A DNA stretch of 64,000 nucleotides. Origin: Sphingobacteriales bacterium. GTDB lineage: Bacteria; Bacteroidota; Bacteroidia; Chitinophagales; Chitinophagaceae. The position numbers and the translations under genes are program-made. The stretch covers positions 1 to 64,000 of the forward strand of contig JAIXSZ010000087.1 of assembly GCA_027484425.1 (NCBI GenBank), given 5' to 3'. Below, piece by piece: positions 1 to 8,323 of the stretch. The notes below the pieces were generated by a model. It made no database searches, was not told the DNA's origin, and saw only the letters and a program-made list of their open reading frames with translations. How positions within the stretch are numbered: position 1 is the stretch's first letter; each line of letters begins with the position of its first letter.

Positions 1-1
1 A

Positions 2-499
2 CTAGCCCATAGCTGGCAAGGCGATGGCTGCGATGATACACCCGACCATGCCAACTGCTGGAACATCGACTCCACCCAAGCTGCTTGTAGGGTGATTTCT
101 AATAATGTGATGGACTATAACGTCTATATGAATGCCTGGACACCCTGCCAAATCAGCATCATTCACCAAAACTTCTATGATCCATACTTTCCAGCGCGAA
201 GATTTCTTAGGAAAGATTGGACTTTAGTGCAACCAGGCATGGAAGTTCGCATTAAGGCTGGTGACACCATCACCCTCAATCGGCCGGTTGAGCTTAAAGG
301 TAACCTCACTTTAGAACGAGGAGCCGTGCTTCAGGTGAATCATCAACTGAGACTTCCCGCTGATGGACGACTCACCATAAACAAAAAAGCCATTGTAGTA
401 TTAGGTCCAAAAGGAGGACTTTTTTCTTCCACCAAAGAAGGATTAACGCCTCTTAAAGTGTTACGGAAATACTTAAAAAGGGTTAAAAAAAGCTCCTGA
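2..499 (+). CDS. C-terminal part of a metalloprotease-like secreted protein (5' truncated by window)
   Basis: The reading frame is open to the left window edge, so the N-terminus is missing; the visible part is about 165 codons ending in TGA. The first residues include HSWQGDGCDDTPDHANCWN and then NNVMDYN. A CDDTP segment followed by a V-M-D-Y turn resembles the Met-turn region of M43/matrixin-like zinc metalloproteases of Bacteroidota, but the HExxH helix would lie outside the window, so the protease call is inference. The distal half (ITLNRPVELKGNLTLERG, RLPADGRLTI) reads as a beta-strand-rich, filament-like module. No T9SS sorting domain is visible; the C-terminus is basic (KYLKRVKKSS). 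Confidence 0.5.
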   Translation, partial: LAHSWQGDGCDDTPDHANCWNIDSTQAACRVISNNVMDYNVYMNAWTPCQISIIHQNFYDPYFPARRFLRKDWTLVQPGMEVRIKAGDTITLNRPVELKGNLTLERGAVLQVNHQLRLPADGRLTINKKAIVVLGPKGGLFSSTKEGLTPLKVLRKYLKRVKKSS

Positions 500-545
500 T
501 AGCGAATGAGTTAAGAAAATAAAATGGTCTCATTCAAATCAGCTG

Positions 546-553
546 TATATTTG
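546..553 (+). promoter_or_regulatory. Bacteroidota -7 element upstream of mltD-like gene
   Basis: TATATTTG matches the TAnnTTTG -7 consensus of Bacteroidota sigma-A promoters. It lies 93 bp before the ATG at 647. No convincing -33 TTG is seen at the right spacing, so the site is suggestive only. Confidence 0.45.
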
Positions 554-646
554 ACAGCTTCCTAATGTTCTGTATTTTCCGGAAATGTAGCACCAATTCT
601 TCAATTGCAACGTTAGTAAGTTGAACCTTCAAACCACACCACGCCC

Positions 647-2239
647 ATGCTAAAAAGGACGCTTTTACTGCTTACCCTGGGTTGCTCCATCTTGATTGGC
701 TCAGTTAGAGCACAAGACGTAACCTATCCGGAGATGAATGAGGAGAGTGAGGCCATTCTATCTACCCTAGATAGCCTTACCAACCTTCATTACTTCGATA
801 TCAAGAAGAGAAATCAGCAGATAAAACGTCTTAACAAGTATGGCTTTCGTCCGGATGACGTACCCACTTACGATGACTCTATCTACAACTATAGAATTGA
901 GTTCCTTGAGCGGGATATGCCCTTCACCTACAACGAATACGTAAAAGGGTACATCAATCTATACGCGGTTCGCAAGCGCAATCTCACCGAGAAAATGCTC
1001 GGCCTTTCCCAGTACTACTTCCCTATTTTCGAAGAAGCGCTTGAAAAAGCCGGCCTTCCTCATAGCTTAAAGTATCTTGCTGCGGTAGAATCGGCATTAA
1101 ATCCCAATGCGGTTTCGCCGGCAGGAGCCACCGGAATCTGGCAGTTTATGTACGGCACCGCACGCATGTACAACCTAAAAGTAAACTACTACTACGATGA
1201 GCGCCGAGATCCTTATGCAGCAACTCAAGCCGCTGTAGCGTTCTTCAAAGACCTCTACTCGATTTACAAAGACTGGATGCTAGTGCTTGCCGCTTACAAC
1301 TGTGGACCAGGAAATGTCAATAAAGCCATTCGTAAATCAGGTGGAAAGCGTGACTTCTGGTCAATTCGCCCTTACTTACCGGTAGAAACTAGGGGATATG
1401 TGCCAGCTTTTATCGCGGTAAGTTATGTAATGAACTTTGCGGCTGAGCACAACTTGTACCCTACTCCAATGATTACCCTGCCTACTGTAACCGATGTGGT
1501 TGCTGTTCAAGGTCCGGTTTATATCAAAGACATCACCCAGCACCTCGAAGTAGAAGAAGAAACCCTTACCATTCTCAACCCTGCGTTGAAATTGCGTTAT
1601 GTGCCACAAAGCCACGACTTCTATAACCTGAGATTACCTGCTAAACTGGTTTCAGTTTTCGAACGTAAACGAGATAACATCGTAACTTCTGTTCGTAAGC
1701 CTGAAATCTCCAATATCGCCAGTTCAGAAAACAACAGCGCTCCTGTCTCAATTGCTAGCAACGAACCTAAAGAAAACACTACCGCCAATTCAGGTAAAGT
1801 TCCAGATGAGAAAGTTGCCAATGGCTTGTACAAAACCAAGCATACTGTTGAAAAAGGCGATAACCTCCGCAGAATAGCAGAAAAATACAATGTTACCATT
1901 GCAGAAGTTAGAGACTGGAACAACCTCCCTAACAACATTATACGAGTTGGACAAGACTTGGAAGTTTATGTGAAACAGCTTCCAGAAACTCAGGTAGCTC
2001 AAAACAATGAGCCGGAATCTGAAGATCGTTCTATCTTTTCCAGACATCGTAAAAACAAAAGAGAAAAGAAAGAAAGTAAAAGAGAGAAGTACAAGTTCTA
2101 CACTGTCAAAAATGGCGATACACTCTGGGACATCGCACAGCGTACCGGCCACGGCGTGGATGAGCTTAAAAAGCTTAATGGAATAAAGAAAAACTCCAAC
2201 CTTAAAAAGGGACAAAAGCTCAAAGTGCCAAAAGCATAA
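647..2239 (+). CDS. mltD: Membrane-bound lytic murein transglycosylase D-like, SLT + 2 LysM
   Basis: This protein cleaves glycan strands of peptidoglycan in the periplasm. Residues 1-22 form a signal peptide ending VRAQ. A soluble lytic transglycosylase domain spans about residues 120-250; the catalytic glutamate is in AAVESALNP (Glu148), followed by GATGIWQF and AAYNCGPGN, the usual family motifs. Two C-terminal LysM domains (about 398-442 and 483-529, HTVEKGDNL and YTVKNGDTL) bind glycan, separated by a basic Lys/Arg-rich linker. The 530-residue length and domain order match MltD proteins of Bacteroidota. purD starts 15 bp downstream and may be co-transcribed. Confidence 0.92.
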   Translation: MLKRTLLLLTLGCSILIGSVRAQDVTYPEMNEESEAILSTLDSLTNLHYFDIKKRNQQIKRLNKYGFRPDDVPTYDDSIYNYRIEFLERDMPFTYNEYVKGYINLYAVRKRNLTEKMLGLSQYYFPIFEEALEKAGLPHSLKYLAAVESALNPNAVSPAGATGIWQFMYGTARMYNLKVNYYYDERRDPYAATQAAVAFFKDLYSIYKDWMLVLAAYNCGPGNVNKAIRKSGGKRDFWSIRPYLPVETRGYVPAFIAVSYVMNFAAEHNLYPTPMITLPTVTDVVAVQGPVYIKDITQHLEVEEETLTILNPALKLRYVPQSHDFYNLRLPAKLVSVFERKRDNIVTSVRKPEISNIASSENNSAPVSIASNEPKENTTANSGKVPDEKVANGLYKTKHTVEKGDNLRRIAEKYNVTIAEVRDWNNLPNNIIRVGQDLEVYVKQLPETQVAQNNEPESEDRSIFSRHRKNKREKKESKREKYKFYTVKNGDTLWDIAQRTGHGVDELKKLNGIKKNSNLKKGQKLKVPKA

Positions 2240-2254
2240 TTGAATTCCAGTTCA

Positions 2255-3538
2255 ATGACCAACATATTAATTTTAGGATCGGGCGGGCGTGAGCACGCCC
2301 TTTCTATTTCTTTGGCGTCCAGCAAAAACTGCGGACGCCTTTTTATTGCTCCGGGAAATGCCGGAACGGCAGAAGTAGGCGTTAATGTCGCATTAAACCC
2401 GCTCGATTTCACATCTATAGCCGCTTTTGTTAAAGAAAAAGAGATTGGCCTTGTGGTATGTGGCCCCGAAGAACCTTTGGTTAATGGACTACGGGATTAT
2501 CTAGAGTCAGACACTCAGTTAGCTCACTTGCCTATAATAGGACCTGGAAAAGCCGGTGCTCAGTTGGAAGGAAGTAAAGACTTCTCGAAACGTTTCATGC
2601 AGCGTCATCAGATTCCGACTGCTTCTTACCAAACTTTCAATCAGTCACAACTTGAAGAAGCATTGGCTTATGTGGCCCAACATCCACTTCCGGTGGTCTT
2701 AAAAGCGGATGGTTTGGCCGCTGGAAAGGGCGTTATCATTTGTACTTCCACCGAGGATGCCTTGCATCATACCCAATCGATGTTGAAAGGTGCCTTTGGA
2801 GCAGCTTCCAGCACCTTAGTCATTGAGTCTTTCCTTACCGGAACAGAATTGTCGGTGTTCGCACTTACCGACGGACAGTCTTATGTTCTTCTACCTGAAG
2901 CCAAAGATTACAAGCGAATATTCGAAGCTGACCAGGGCCCCAACACCGGAGGGATGGGAGCGGTTTCTCCAGTACCCTTCTTCAAGGAGGATTTCAAGCA
3001 AGAGGTTATCTCTAAAATTATTGAACCTACCATTGCTGGGCTAAAAAAAGAAGGAATTCCATATACCGGCTTTCTTTTCTTCGGCCTCATCAATCAGGAT
3101 GGAGCTCCTTATGTAATTGAATACAACGCGCGACTTGGTGATCCGGAAACCGAAGCCATTTTGCCTAGATTAGACGAAGACTTGCTGGAATTATGCCTCA
3201 AAGCTGCTTCGGGACAATTAGTTAACAGAGAAGCCCGAGTAAAACCGGAATTTGCGACTACAGTCATGATGGTAAGTGAAGGCTACCCGGGAGACTATGA
3301 AAAAGGCAAGCAGATGCACTTTCAGAAATGGGCTAACAGCCCGCCATCGGTTTGGCTGATGCATGCAGGAACCAAGCAAAGTGAAGCCGGTGTGCTAACA
3401 AACGGAGGGCGGGTACTTGCGGTCACAGCCTTAGGTCAATCCATCGGTGAAGCTCGCGAAAAAGCCTATGCTGGCGTGCGTACTGTAGAGTTCGAAGGCA
3501 AGAAATTCCGCACAGATATAGGGCTGGACTTAGTTTAA
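2255..3538 (+). CDS. purD: Phosphoribosylamine-glycine ligase
   Basis: PurD (GAR synthetase) joins phosphoribosylamine and glycine with ATP in de novo purine synthesis. The N-terminus has ILGSGGREHALS, the family signature, followed by an ATP-grasp core (VVLKADGLAAGKGV, PNTGGMGAVSP, EYNARLGDPETE). The ATG at 2255 is chosen because the conserved N-terminus begins right after it; a TTG at 2240 in the same frame would add five unconserved residues. The product is 427 aa, normal for the family. The stop overlaps by 4 bp the stop of the convergent gene at 3535-4011. Confidence 0.96.
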   Translation: MTNILILGSGGREHALSISLASSKNCGRLFIAPGNAGTAEVGVNVALNPLDFTSIAAFVKEKEIGLVVCGPEEPLVNGLRDYLESDTQLAHLPIIGPGKAGAQLEGSKDFSKRFMQRHQIPTASYQTFNQSQLEEALAYVAQHPLPVVLKADGLAAGKGVIICTSTEDALHHTQSMLKGAFGAASSTLVIESFLTGTELSVFALTDGQSYVLLPEAKDYKRIFEADQGPNTGGMGAVSPVPFFKEDFKQEVISKIIEPTIAGLKKEGIPYTGFLFFGLINQDGAPYVIEYNARLGDPETEAILPRLDEDLLELCLKAASGQLVNREARVKPEFATTVMMVSEGYPGDYEKGKQMHFQKWANSPPSVWLMHAGTKQSEAGVLTNGGRVLAVTALGQSIGEAREKAYAGVRTVEFEGKKFRTDIGLDLV

Positions 3539-4011
3539 GGCTTTTTTTCGCCTAATCGTTTACGGCCTTCAACTGAAATTGTACGGGAAGGTTCTCTTTT
3601 CAGACTTTTAATGAACGCGGCTTTTCTAAATCTAAGCGCACTCCAATCTTTGTCTATCGCCACTTGCCGAACTGCCTCAAATCCTAATTCCCCCAATGAC
3701 TCCCAACCGAAATCGCGGTTAAAGTCTGCTTTATAGCGCTGGGAAGTACCCTTTGGATAGGCCACCCAGCAAGTAGGATCGCCTTGCAAAAGTGGTGCAA
3801 GAACGTTGGCCCATTGCTGAATTTTCTCCTTAGATAAAACGAAAACCAGCACAAACTGCACAGGTTGGCCAGTTGTTGAAATCGAAATTGCTACACCTTC
3901 TTCTTTCCATTTCTGTAAGGTGTCAGTAAACTCGTTTGGTGCATCCAAAATGACAGCTTCCACGTTTCCGGGGAAGTTTAGTTTTTTCAATAATGGCTCC
4001 ACCTGAATCAC
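3535..4011 (-). CDS. DUF3052-like protein of unknown function
   Basis: This is a 158-residue soluble protein without signal peptide or membrane segment. The pattern PLLKKLNF near the start, ILDAPNEF, and the C-terminal WVAYPKGTSQ ... DWSALRFRK resemble DUF3052-type proteins, in which a Rossmann-like half precedes a W-x-A-x-P-K and a W-S-x-L-R-F motif. The family has no established function. Its start overlaps the end of the upstream transporter gene by 4 bp (4008-4011), so the two are probably one transcript. It converges on purD. Confidence 0.65.
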   Translation of the reverse strand: MIQVEPLLKKLNFPGNVEAVILDAPNEFTDTLQKWKEEGVAISISTTGQPVQFVLVFVLSKEKIQQWANVLAPLLQGDPTCWVAYPKGTSQRYKADFNRDFGWESLGELGFEAVRQVAIDKDWSALRFRKAAFIKSLKREPSRTISVEGRKRLGEKKP

Positions 4012-4910
4012 ACTGTTTTTGCCTCACCACGTTTGGAATTTACCAGATAAACACCAGTTAAAATGGCTAACATTCCAATAACCTGAAAAATCCCTACCGG
4101 TTCATCATCCAGCCAGCCCCACAACATGGCCACTACCGGGATAAGGTAAGTCACCGACGAAGCATAAAGAGCAGAAGTTGCGAGAATAAGCCTATTGAAA
4201 ATAATCAAGGAACCTGCAGTGCCTGCTAAGCCTAAAATGAGGATACAAATCAGGGAAGTCCAAGCTTGGTTTGATTCAAATTGCTGAAAAGTATCGAGCG
4301 GTTTTGAGGCAATCAACATGATTAAACTTGGAATCATTACCGCTGTAATAGGCAAAGCAGAGATAACCAGTGGTGGCGTATCAGCAAGTTTATTCCGAAC
4401 TGTATTCACGCTAATTGCATAAAAAACCGGAGCCAAGACAACCAGCAAACCGTAACGCCAATCGGCTTGAAAGCCGCCATTGGCATTCATAAGAATCAGA
4501 ATTAAAGCCCCAATTAAACTTGTCACTACGCCTGCTACTTTCATCACCGACAATTTCTGATTGAACATCCAAACGCCAATCATCAAAGTAAAAAGGGGAG
4601 TTAAAGCATTCAAAACACCAGTTACACTGCTACTCAAATGCATTTGGGCCACAGTAAAAAGAAAAGCAGGAATTCCATTTCCAAGAAATCCTACAATAAG
4701 AAAAGACGGCCATTTGCGTAAAGGTTCTTTCCTTACATGCCGGAGTGCTATCGGCAGCAAGGCTAAACCGCCAAAGGTTAACCGCATGGATGCTACCTGA
4801 ACAGGTGAAAACACCACCAAACCACGCTTCATGAGAATAAATGAACTTCCCCAAACTAAAGCTAAGAGTAGCAAAATGAGTACAGGGGTGATGGGGTTTT
4901 TATATTGCAC
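4008..4910 (-). CDS. EamA/DMT-family transporter
   Basis: This is an inner-membrane carrier of the drug/metabolite transporter superfamily with two EamA repeats of about five helices each (LALVWGSSFILMKRG in the first, VLAPVFYAISVN opening the second). Substrate cannot be predicted. The reading frame extends up to 5021, but that would overlap the divergent gene's promoter and start; the GTG at 4910 gives 300 aa, the usual length, with the first helix starting about residue 8. A TAnnTTTG-like box (4915-4922) sits only 5 bp before this GTG, so the mRNA may be nearly leaderless or the start may be slightly different. Confidence 0.85.
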   Translation of the reverse strand: MQYKNPITPVLILLLLALVWGSSFILMKRGLVVFSPVQVASMRLTFGGLALLPIALRHVRKEPLRKWPSFLIVGFLGNGIPAFLFTVAQMHLSSSVTGVLNALTPLFTLMIGVWMFNQKLSVMKVAGVVTSLIGALILILMNANGGFQADWRYGLLVVLAPVFYAISVNTVRNKLADTPPLVISALPITAVMIPSLIMLIASKPLDTFQQFESNQAWTSLICILILGLAGTAGSLIIFNRLILATSALYASSVTYLIPVVAMLWGWLDDEPVGIFQVIGMLAILTGVYLVNSKRGEAKTV

Positions 4911-4914
4911 GACA

Positions 4915-4922
4915 CAAAGGTA
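4915..4922 (-). promoter_or_regulatory. Possible -7 element for the EamA transporter
   Basis: Read on the minus strand this is TACCTTTG, matching TAnnTTTG. It is unusually close to the proposed GTG start, so either the transcript is close to leaderless or the match is accidental. Confidence 0.3.
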
Positions 4923-4973
4923 GAAGTATCTGATAGCGCCACAACCAACCGCCTTTTTTCCGAACTTTCGGAC

Positions 4974-5966
4974 ATGACAAAAGTCCTGGTTACCGGGGGC
5001 ACTGGCCTGGTTGGAAGTCACTTACTTGAACAATTACAGCATCAACAGGTATCAGTGAGGGCGTTGTCACGAAATCCGCAACTAGCACTTGAAAAGCCGT
5101 GGCTAAAGCGGCTAAAAGCTTTGCCCATTGAATGGGTTCAAGGCGATATTCAGGATCCTGACTCCTTGGAAGATGCCATGGAAGGCGTAACTAGGGTTTA
5201 TCATTGTGCCGCAGCGGTATCATTTGATAAGAAACAGGCTTCTAATCTCTGGAAAACCAACATCGATGGTACGGCCAATGTGGTGAATGCAGCACTGGCT
5301 TCGGGTATAGAAAAACTAGCTTATGTAAGTTCAATCGCTGCATTAGGCAGAAACCACACCTCCGGATTGATTAATGAAGGAAGTGACTGGAAAGATGACC
5401 CCAAAAACAGCCAATATGCCATCTCTAAGTTTAGAGCAGAATTGGAAGTTTGGAGAGGGGTTGAAGAGGGGTTGACTTCAGTCATTGTAAACCCGGGTAT
5501 CATCCTAGGACCAGGCGATTGGAACGCCACTTCTTCCAGATTAATTGGTCAGATTGCCAAGGGATTTCCAGTCATTAGTCCGGGAGCAAACGGCTTTGTT
5601 GATGTTCGCGATGTGGCAGACAGCCTGATACATGCCATGAACACCAATCTCCAAAATGAACGTTATGTGCTAGTTGGAGAAAACCTCTCCTACCGCCAAT
5701 TATTTGAAGAAGTTTGCAGAAGAACGGGTGCAAAAATGCCACAATGGGAGCCTTCTTTCTCCGTATCTATGCTCGCCGCACGTTTGCTCTCTGTAAAATC
5801 AGCCTTTTCTAATGGAGAACCAGCGCTTACTCCTGAAAAAGTAAGAACCGCCTTCGCTAGCTATGCATTCGACTCTTCCAAAATCAGAAGAACCGGATTT
5901 GCCTTCAGGAAAATGGAAGACACCCTCAACTGGGTCTGTGAAGCTTACCTGCAAGCTAACCACTAA
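4974..5966 (+). CDS. NAD-dependent epimerase/dehydratase (extended SDR)
   Basis: This is a 330-residue extended short-chain dehydrogenase/reductase. It begins TKVLVTGGTGLVGSHLL, the Rossmann GxxGxxG dinucleotide motif. The catalytic YxxxK is in YAISK, with an upstream serine-rich strand VSSIAALG. The family includes dihydroflavonol-4-reductase-like and sugar-nucleotide enzymes; the substrate is unknown. ATG 4974 is chosen because the beta-1 strand starts at residue 3; the upstream extension to 4905 overlaps the divergent transporter. mutA follows after 32 bp. Confidence 0.88.
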   Translation: MTKVLVTGGTGLVGSHLLEQLQHQQVSVRALSRNPQLALEKPWLKRLKALPIEWVQGDIQDPDSLEDAMEGVTRVYHCAAAVSFDKKQASNLWKTNIDGTANVVNAALASGIEKLAYVSSIAALGRNHTSGLINEGSDWKDDPKNSQYAISKFRAELEVWRGVEEGLTSVIVNPGIILGPGDWNATSSRLIGQIAKGFPVISPGANGFVDVRDVADSLIHAMNTNLQNERYVLVGENLSYRQLFEEVCRRTGAKMPQWEPSFSVSMLAARLLSVKSAFSNGEPALTPEKVRTAFASYAFDSSKIRRTGFAFRKMEDTLNWVCEAYLQANH

Positions 5967-5998
5967 CTTTAACCATCTCTTCGGAAAAACAATCACCC

Positions 5999-7375
5999 AT
6001 GCCTCAATTCAAGGAATTCAGCAATGCCTTATTGGCCGATTGGCAAACGCAAGTCAGCAAGGAGCTCAAAGGAGATTCCGCTGACAGTCTAACCTGGCGT
6101 ACTTCGCTAGGATTTGATATGCCTGCCTATGTAAATGCTGAAAATGTTCGGCATTTACCCACCTCTCAAGACAGCCGTTGGCCCTATACCGGAGGATATT
6201 ACCGTGAACCTAAGCCCTGGTGCATCGTTGAATCAATTGAATTGCAGCCGAATCAAATTGAAGCTTGTAATACAAATGCATTGGATGCGCTTGAACGAGG
6301 TGCAACCGCTTTGCATATCCAAGGAGATGCAGGCAGTGAAGCCAACTTCATGAAGTTCATGGAGGGTATACTTCCAGAATACATCAGCATTTGGCTAAGC
6401 GGGCCTAAGCAGTATGTGATGGCTCGATGGCTGTCTCATTTAGCGTTGGAACGTGGTTTAGCACCTGAAAGCATTCAAGGTGGCTTACTCGGCCACCAAA
6501 CAGTTACTATTGCCAAGAATGATTTGCCCCATATGGCGCAAATCATGTCGCTTCTGCCCAACTTTCGCTGTTTATGGATAGATGGCGCTCGCCTTTATAA
6601 CGAAGGACTTTCGGTAGTCGATGAAGCAGCTTTCGCACTTCTTGCAGGGAAAAACACTTTCCAACATTATGCAAAAGCCGGCCTGTCGCCGGATGAAATT
6701 GGCAAGTTTATCCAATTCAAGCTGAACAGTCCGCTGCACTATTTCGTAGGAATTGCCCGCCAGCGTGCTTTCAGGTATTGCTGGAGTCAGTTGGTCGCGG
6801 AATTCAACCCTGAACATCCATGCAGTTCGGTTGCCGGAATTTTTACTACCACCGCTTACCGCCATTTAAGCATCCGGGATGTTTTCAATAATATGTTGAG
6901 AAATACTACCGCCTCCATGTCGGTGGTACTGGGAGGAACCGATGCACACGAAGTTTTGCCTCACGATTTAGCCATACAGCCAGAGAGTTCTTCCTTCAGC
7001 AAGCGTATGGCTCGAAACATTCAGCTCATTCTGGCTCACGAATGTGGACTGGACCAACTTTCAGATCCTGCCGGCGGCTCATACTACTTGGAAACTATGA
7101 CCACGCTATTGGCTGAAGCTATACTCAATCGAGTCAAGGAGCTGGAAAGCACCATGAGTTGGGAAGAATGGCAAGCAACCGGACTCAACAAGCTCATTCA
7201 AGAAGAGCAAAACAAGATTAAAGCGCAAATAGCCGAAGGAACTACCCCGATACTGGGTGTTAACTTATATCCTAACAAAGCCGAAATGCAAGATCCCATG
7301 CTGCAAGCGGCGATACAAAAAGCTGAAACCATGTTCCGCGACGCAGCCGTACTAGAGCGTGAAAGCATGCAATAG
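5999..7375 (+). CDS. mutA: Methylmalonyl-CoA mutase small (beta) subunit
   Basis: The 458-residue protein has the TIM-barrel part of the methylmalonyl-CoA mutase family, with RNIQLILAHECGLDQL and DPAGGSYYLE near residues 340-365, and lacks a C-terminal cobalamin-binding domain (no DxHxxG). That fits the non-catalytic small subunit, which pairs with MutB to interconvert methylmalonyl-CoA and succinyl-CoA in propionate metabolism. mutB, often next to it in this phylum, is not in the window: mutA ends at a tandem repeat and terminator. The ATG at 5999 gives the normal N-terminus (FKEFSNALLADWQ). Confidence 0.9.
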   Translation: MPQFKEFSNALLADWQTQVSKELKGDSADSLTWRTSLGFDMPAYVNAENVRHLPTSQDSRWPYTGGYYREPKPWCIVESIELQPNQIEACNTNALDALERGATALHIQGDAGSEANFMKFMEGILPEYISIWLSGPKQYVMARWLSHLALERGLAPESIQGGLLGHQTVTIAKNDLPHMAQIMSLLPNFRCLWIDGARLYNEGLSVVDEAAFALLAGKNTFQHYAKAGLSPDEIGKFIQFKLNSPLHYFVGIARQRAFRYCWSQLVAEFNPEHPCSSVAGIFTTTAYRHLSIRDVFNNMLRNTTASMSVVLGGTDAHEVLPHDLAIQPESSSFSKRMARNIQLILAHECGLDQLSDPAGGSYYLETMTTLLAEAILNRVKELESTMSWEEWQATGLNKLIQEEQNKIKAQIAEGTTPILGVNLYPNKAEMQDPMLQAAIQKAETMFRDAAVLERESMQ

Positions 7376-7402
7376 AAAAGGAAGAAATAGAAAAGGAAGA
7401 AA
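7373..7402 (+). repeat. 15-bp tandem repeat starting at the mutA stop codon
   Basis: TAGAAAAGGAAGAAA occurs twice in perfect tandem (7373-7387, 7388-7402) and a third partial copy (TAGAAAAAGG) begins at 7403. Because the unit is 15 bp, each copy repeats the in-frame TAG, so mutA ends with three in-frame stops. The third copy forms the left arm of the following hairpin. Confidence 0.9.
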
Positions 7403-7438
7403 TAGAAAAAGGCCTCCAAGGAGGCCTTTTTCTATTTC
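7399..7438. terminator. Bidirectional terminator between mutA and the OMP gene
   Basis: A perfect 19-bp inverted repeat has left arm 7399-7417, a 2-nt AA spacer and right arm 7420-7438. It contains a GC-rich core (GGCCTCC/GGAGGCC) and A/T flanks giving a U tract in both directions. It serves mutA on the plus strand and the convergent barrel gene on the minus strand. Confidence 0.9.
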
Positions 7439-7456
7439 ATGCGATTTCAAGAAAAC

Positions 7457-8125
7457 TTAGTCACCGAAATTGAAGCGGTAAGCAGCACGGAATCCTAAGA
7501 AGCCAAGGTTAGAAGTAGTTTCTGTAGTAACGTCCTGTCCTGTGTTAGGGTCAGTAGTAGTATCTTCTGACTTTAAGCCTAACAATAAATCATAACGAAC
7601 AGATAAGTCTAATTCATTATTGCCGATAGGAAGGGTATAACCAACGCGTGGCGCCAAGCTAAAAAGGGTACTGCTAGTACTTGGAACTTCAGTAGTGACT
7701 GGACCAAAAATTGGAACATTCACAGTTACAGAAGTTGCTGCAAAAGTAAGTAAGCTCACACCTAGGTCAGTACCTACATAAAGACCCAAGTCCTCGATAA
7801 GCTTATAGTTAGCACCTACTCGAATAGGGATCATAGATACTGCTGGAGATTTAACATCAAATGCAGTAAGCCCTGGAATTCCAGCAGAAATAGTTTTCCC
7901 TGAGAAAGTGAGGTAACCCACAGAGCCGGTTAAATCTAACTTATCCTCGATAAGATTGTAGTGGAACATGGCTGAACCGCCAAAACCAATACCATTAGAC
8001 TCAGAGAAGCTGCCCATAGGTAAGGCAATGTCTGCGCCTGCACTTACACCCATTTTGCCTTGAGCTGATGCGCTGAATGCTCCCAAGGTGAGACAAGCAG
8101 CGGCCATTAAGAAGATTTTTTTCAT
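7457..8125 (-). CDS. Outer-membrane beta-barrel protein (OMP_b-brl type)
   Basis: This is a 222-residue exported protein with signal peptide MKKIFLMAAACLTLGAFSASAQ. The rest alternates polar and hydrophobic residues and ends in an aromatic C-terminal strand (GFRAAYRFNFGD), typical of small OmpA-like or PorT-like outer-membrane barrels of Bacteroidota. It has no OmpA peptidoglycan-binding domain, so it is a barrel alone. The internal ATG at 8125 is chosen because the signal peptide starts there; the frame extends 13 codons further up. Specific function unknown. Confidence 0.85.
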   Translation of the reverse strand: MKKIFLMAAACLTLGAFSASAQGKMGVSAGADIALPMGSFSESNGIGFGGSAMFHYNLIEDKLDLTGSVGYLTFSGKTISAGIPGLTAFDVKSPAVSMIPIRVGANYKLIEDLGLYVGTDLGVSLLTFAATSVTVNVPIFGPVTTEVPSTSSTLFSLAPRVGYTLPIGNNELDLSVRYDLLLGLKSEDTTTDPNTGQDVTTETTSNLGFLGFRAAYRFNFGD

Positions 8126-8273
8126 GTTTAAATGTTTAGGTTGAACGGATTTGCGTGTTTTCAAATATCAGGCCAAAAATGCGTTATTTGAAATAGAAAA
8201 TTATAACCATTAAAGATTTCAGGTGCAACGATTTGAGGCATTATGAACGAAGCACTAGCATTGGGTGAAAAAT

Positions 8274-8308
8274 AAAACGGGCTGATTATCATCTAATCAG
8301 CCCGTTTT
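8274..8308 (-). terminator. Terminator of the gap-pgk operon
   Basis: A 15-bp perfect stem (8274-8288 with 8294-8308, loop TCATC) lies just after the pgk stop. Reading the minus strand, it is followed by a T-rich run. Confidence 0.88.
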
Positions 8309-8323
8309 TCAAATTTTTGGTAG

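Noticed and set aside
504-535. GAATGAG/CTCATTC inverted repeat after the first gene as terminator
   Set aside because: Seven-bp stem with an 18-nt loop and no T run; too weak.
4905-4973. Longer N-terminus for the short-chain dehydrogenase
   Set aside because: It overlaps the divergent transporter start and has no conserved sequence; the Rossmann strand begins right after ATG 4974.
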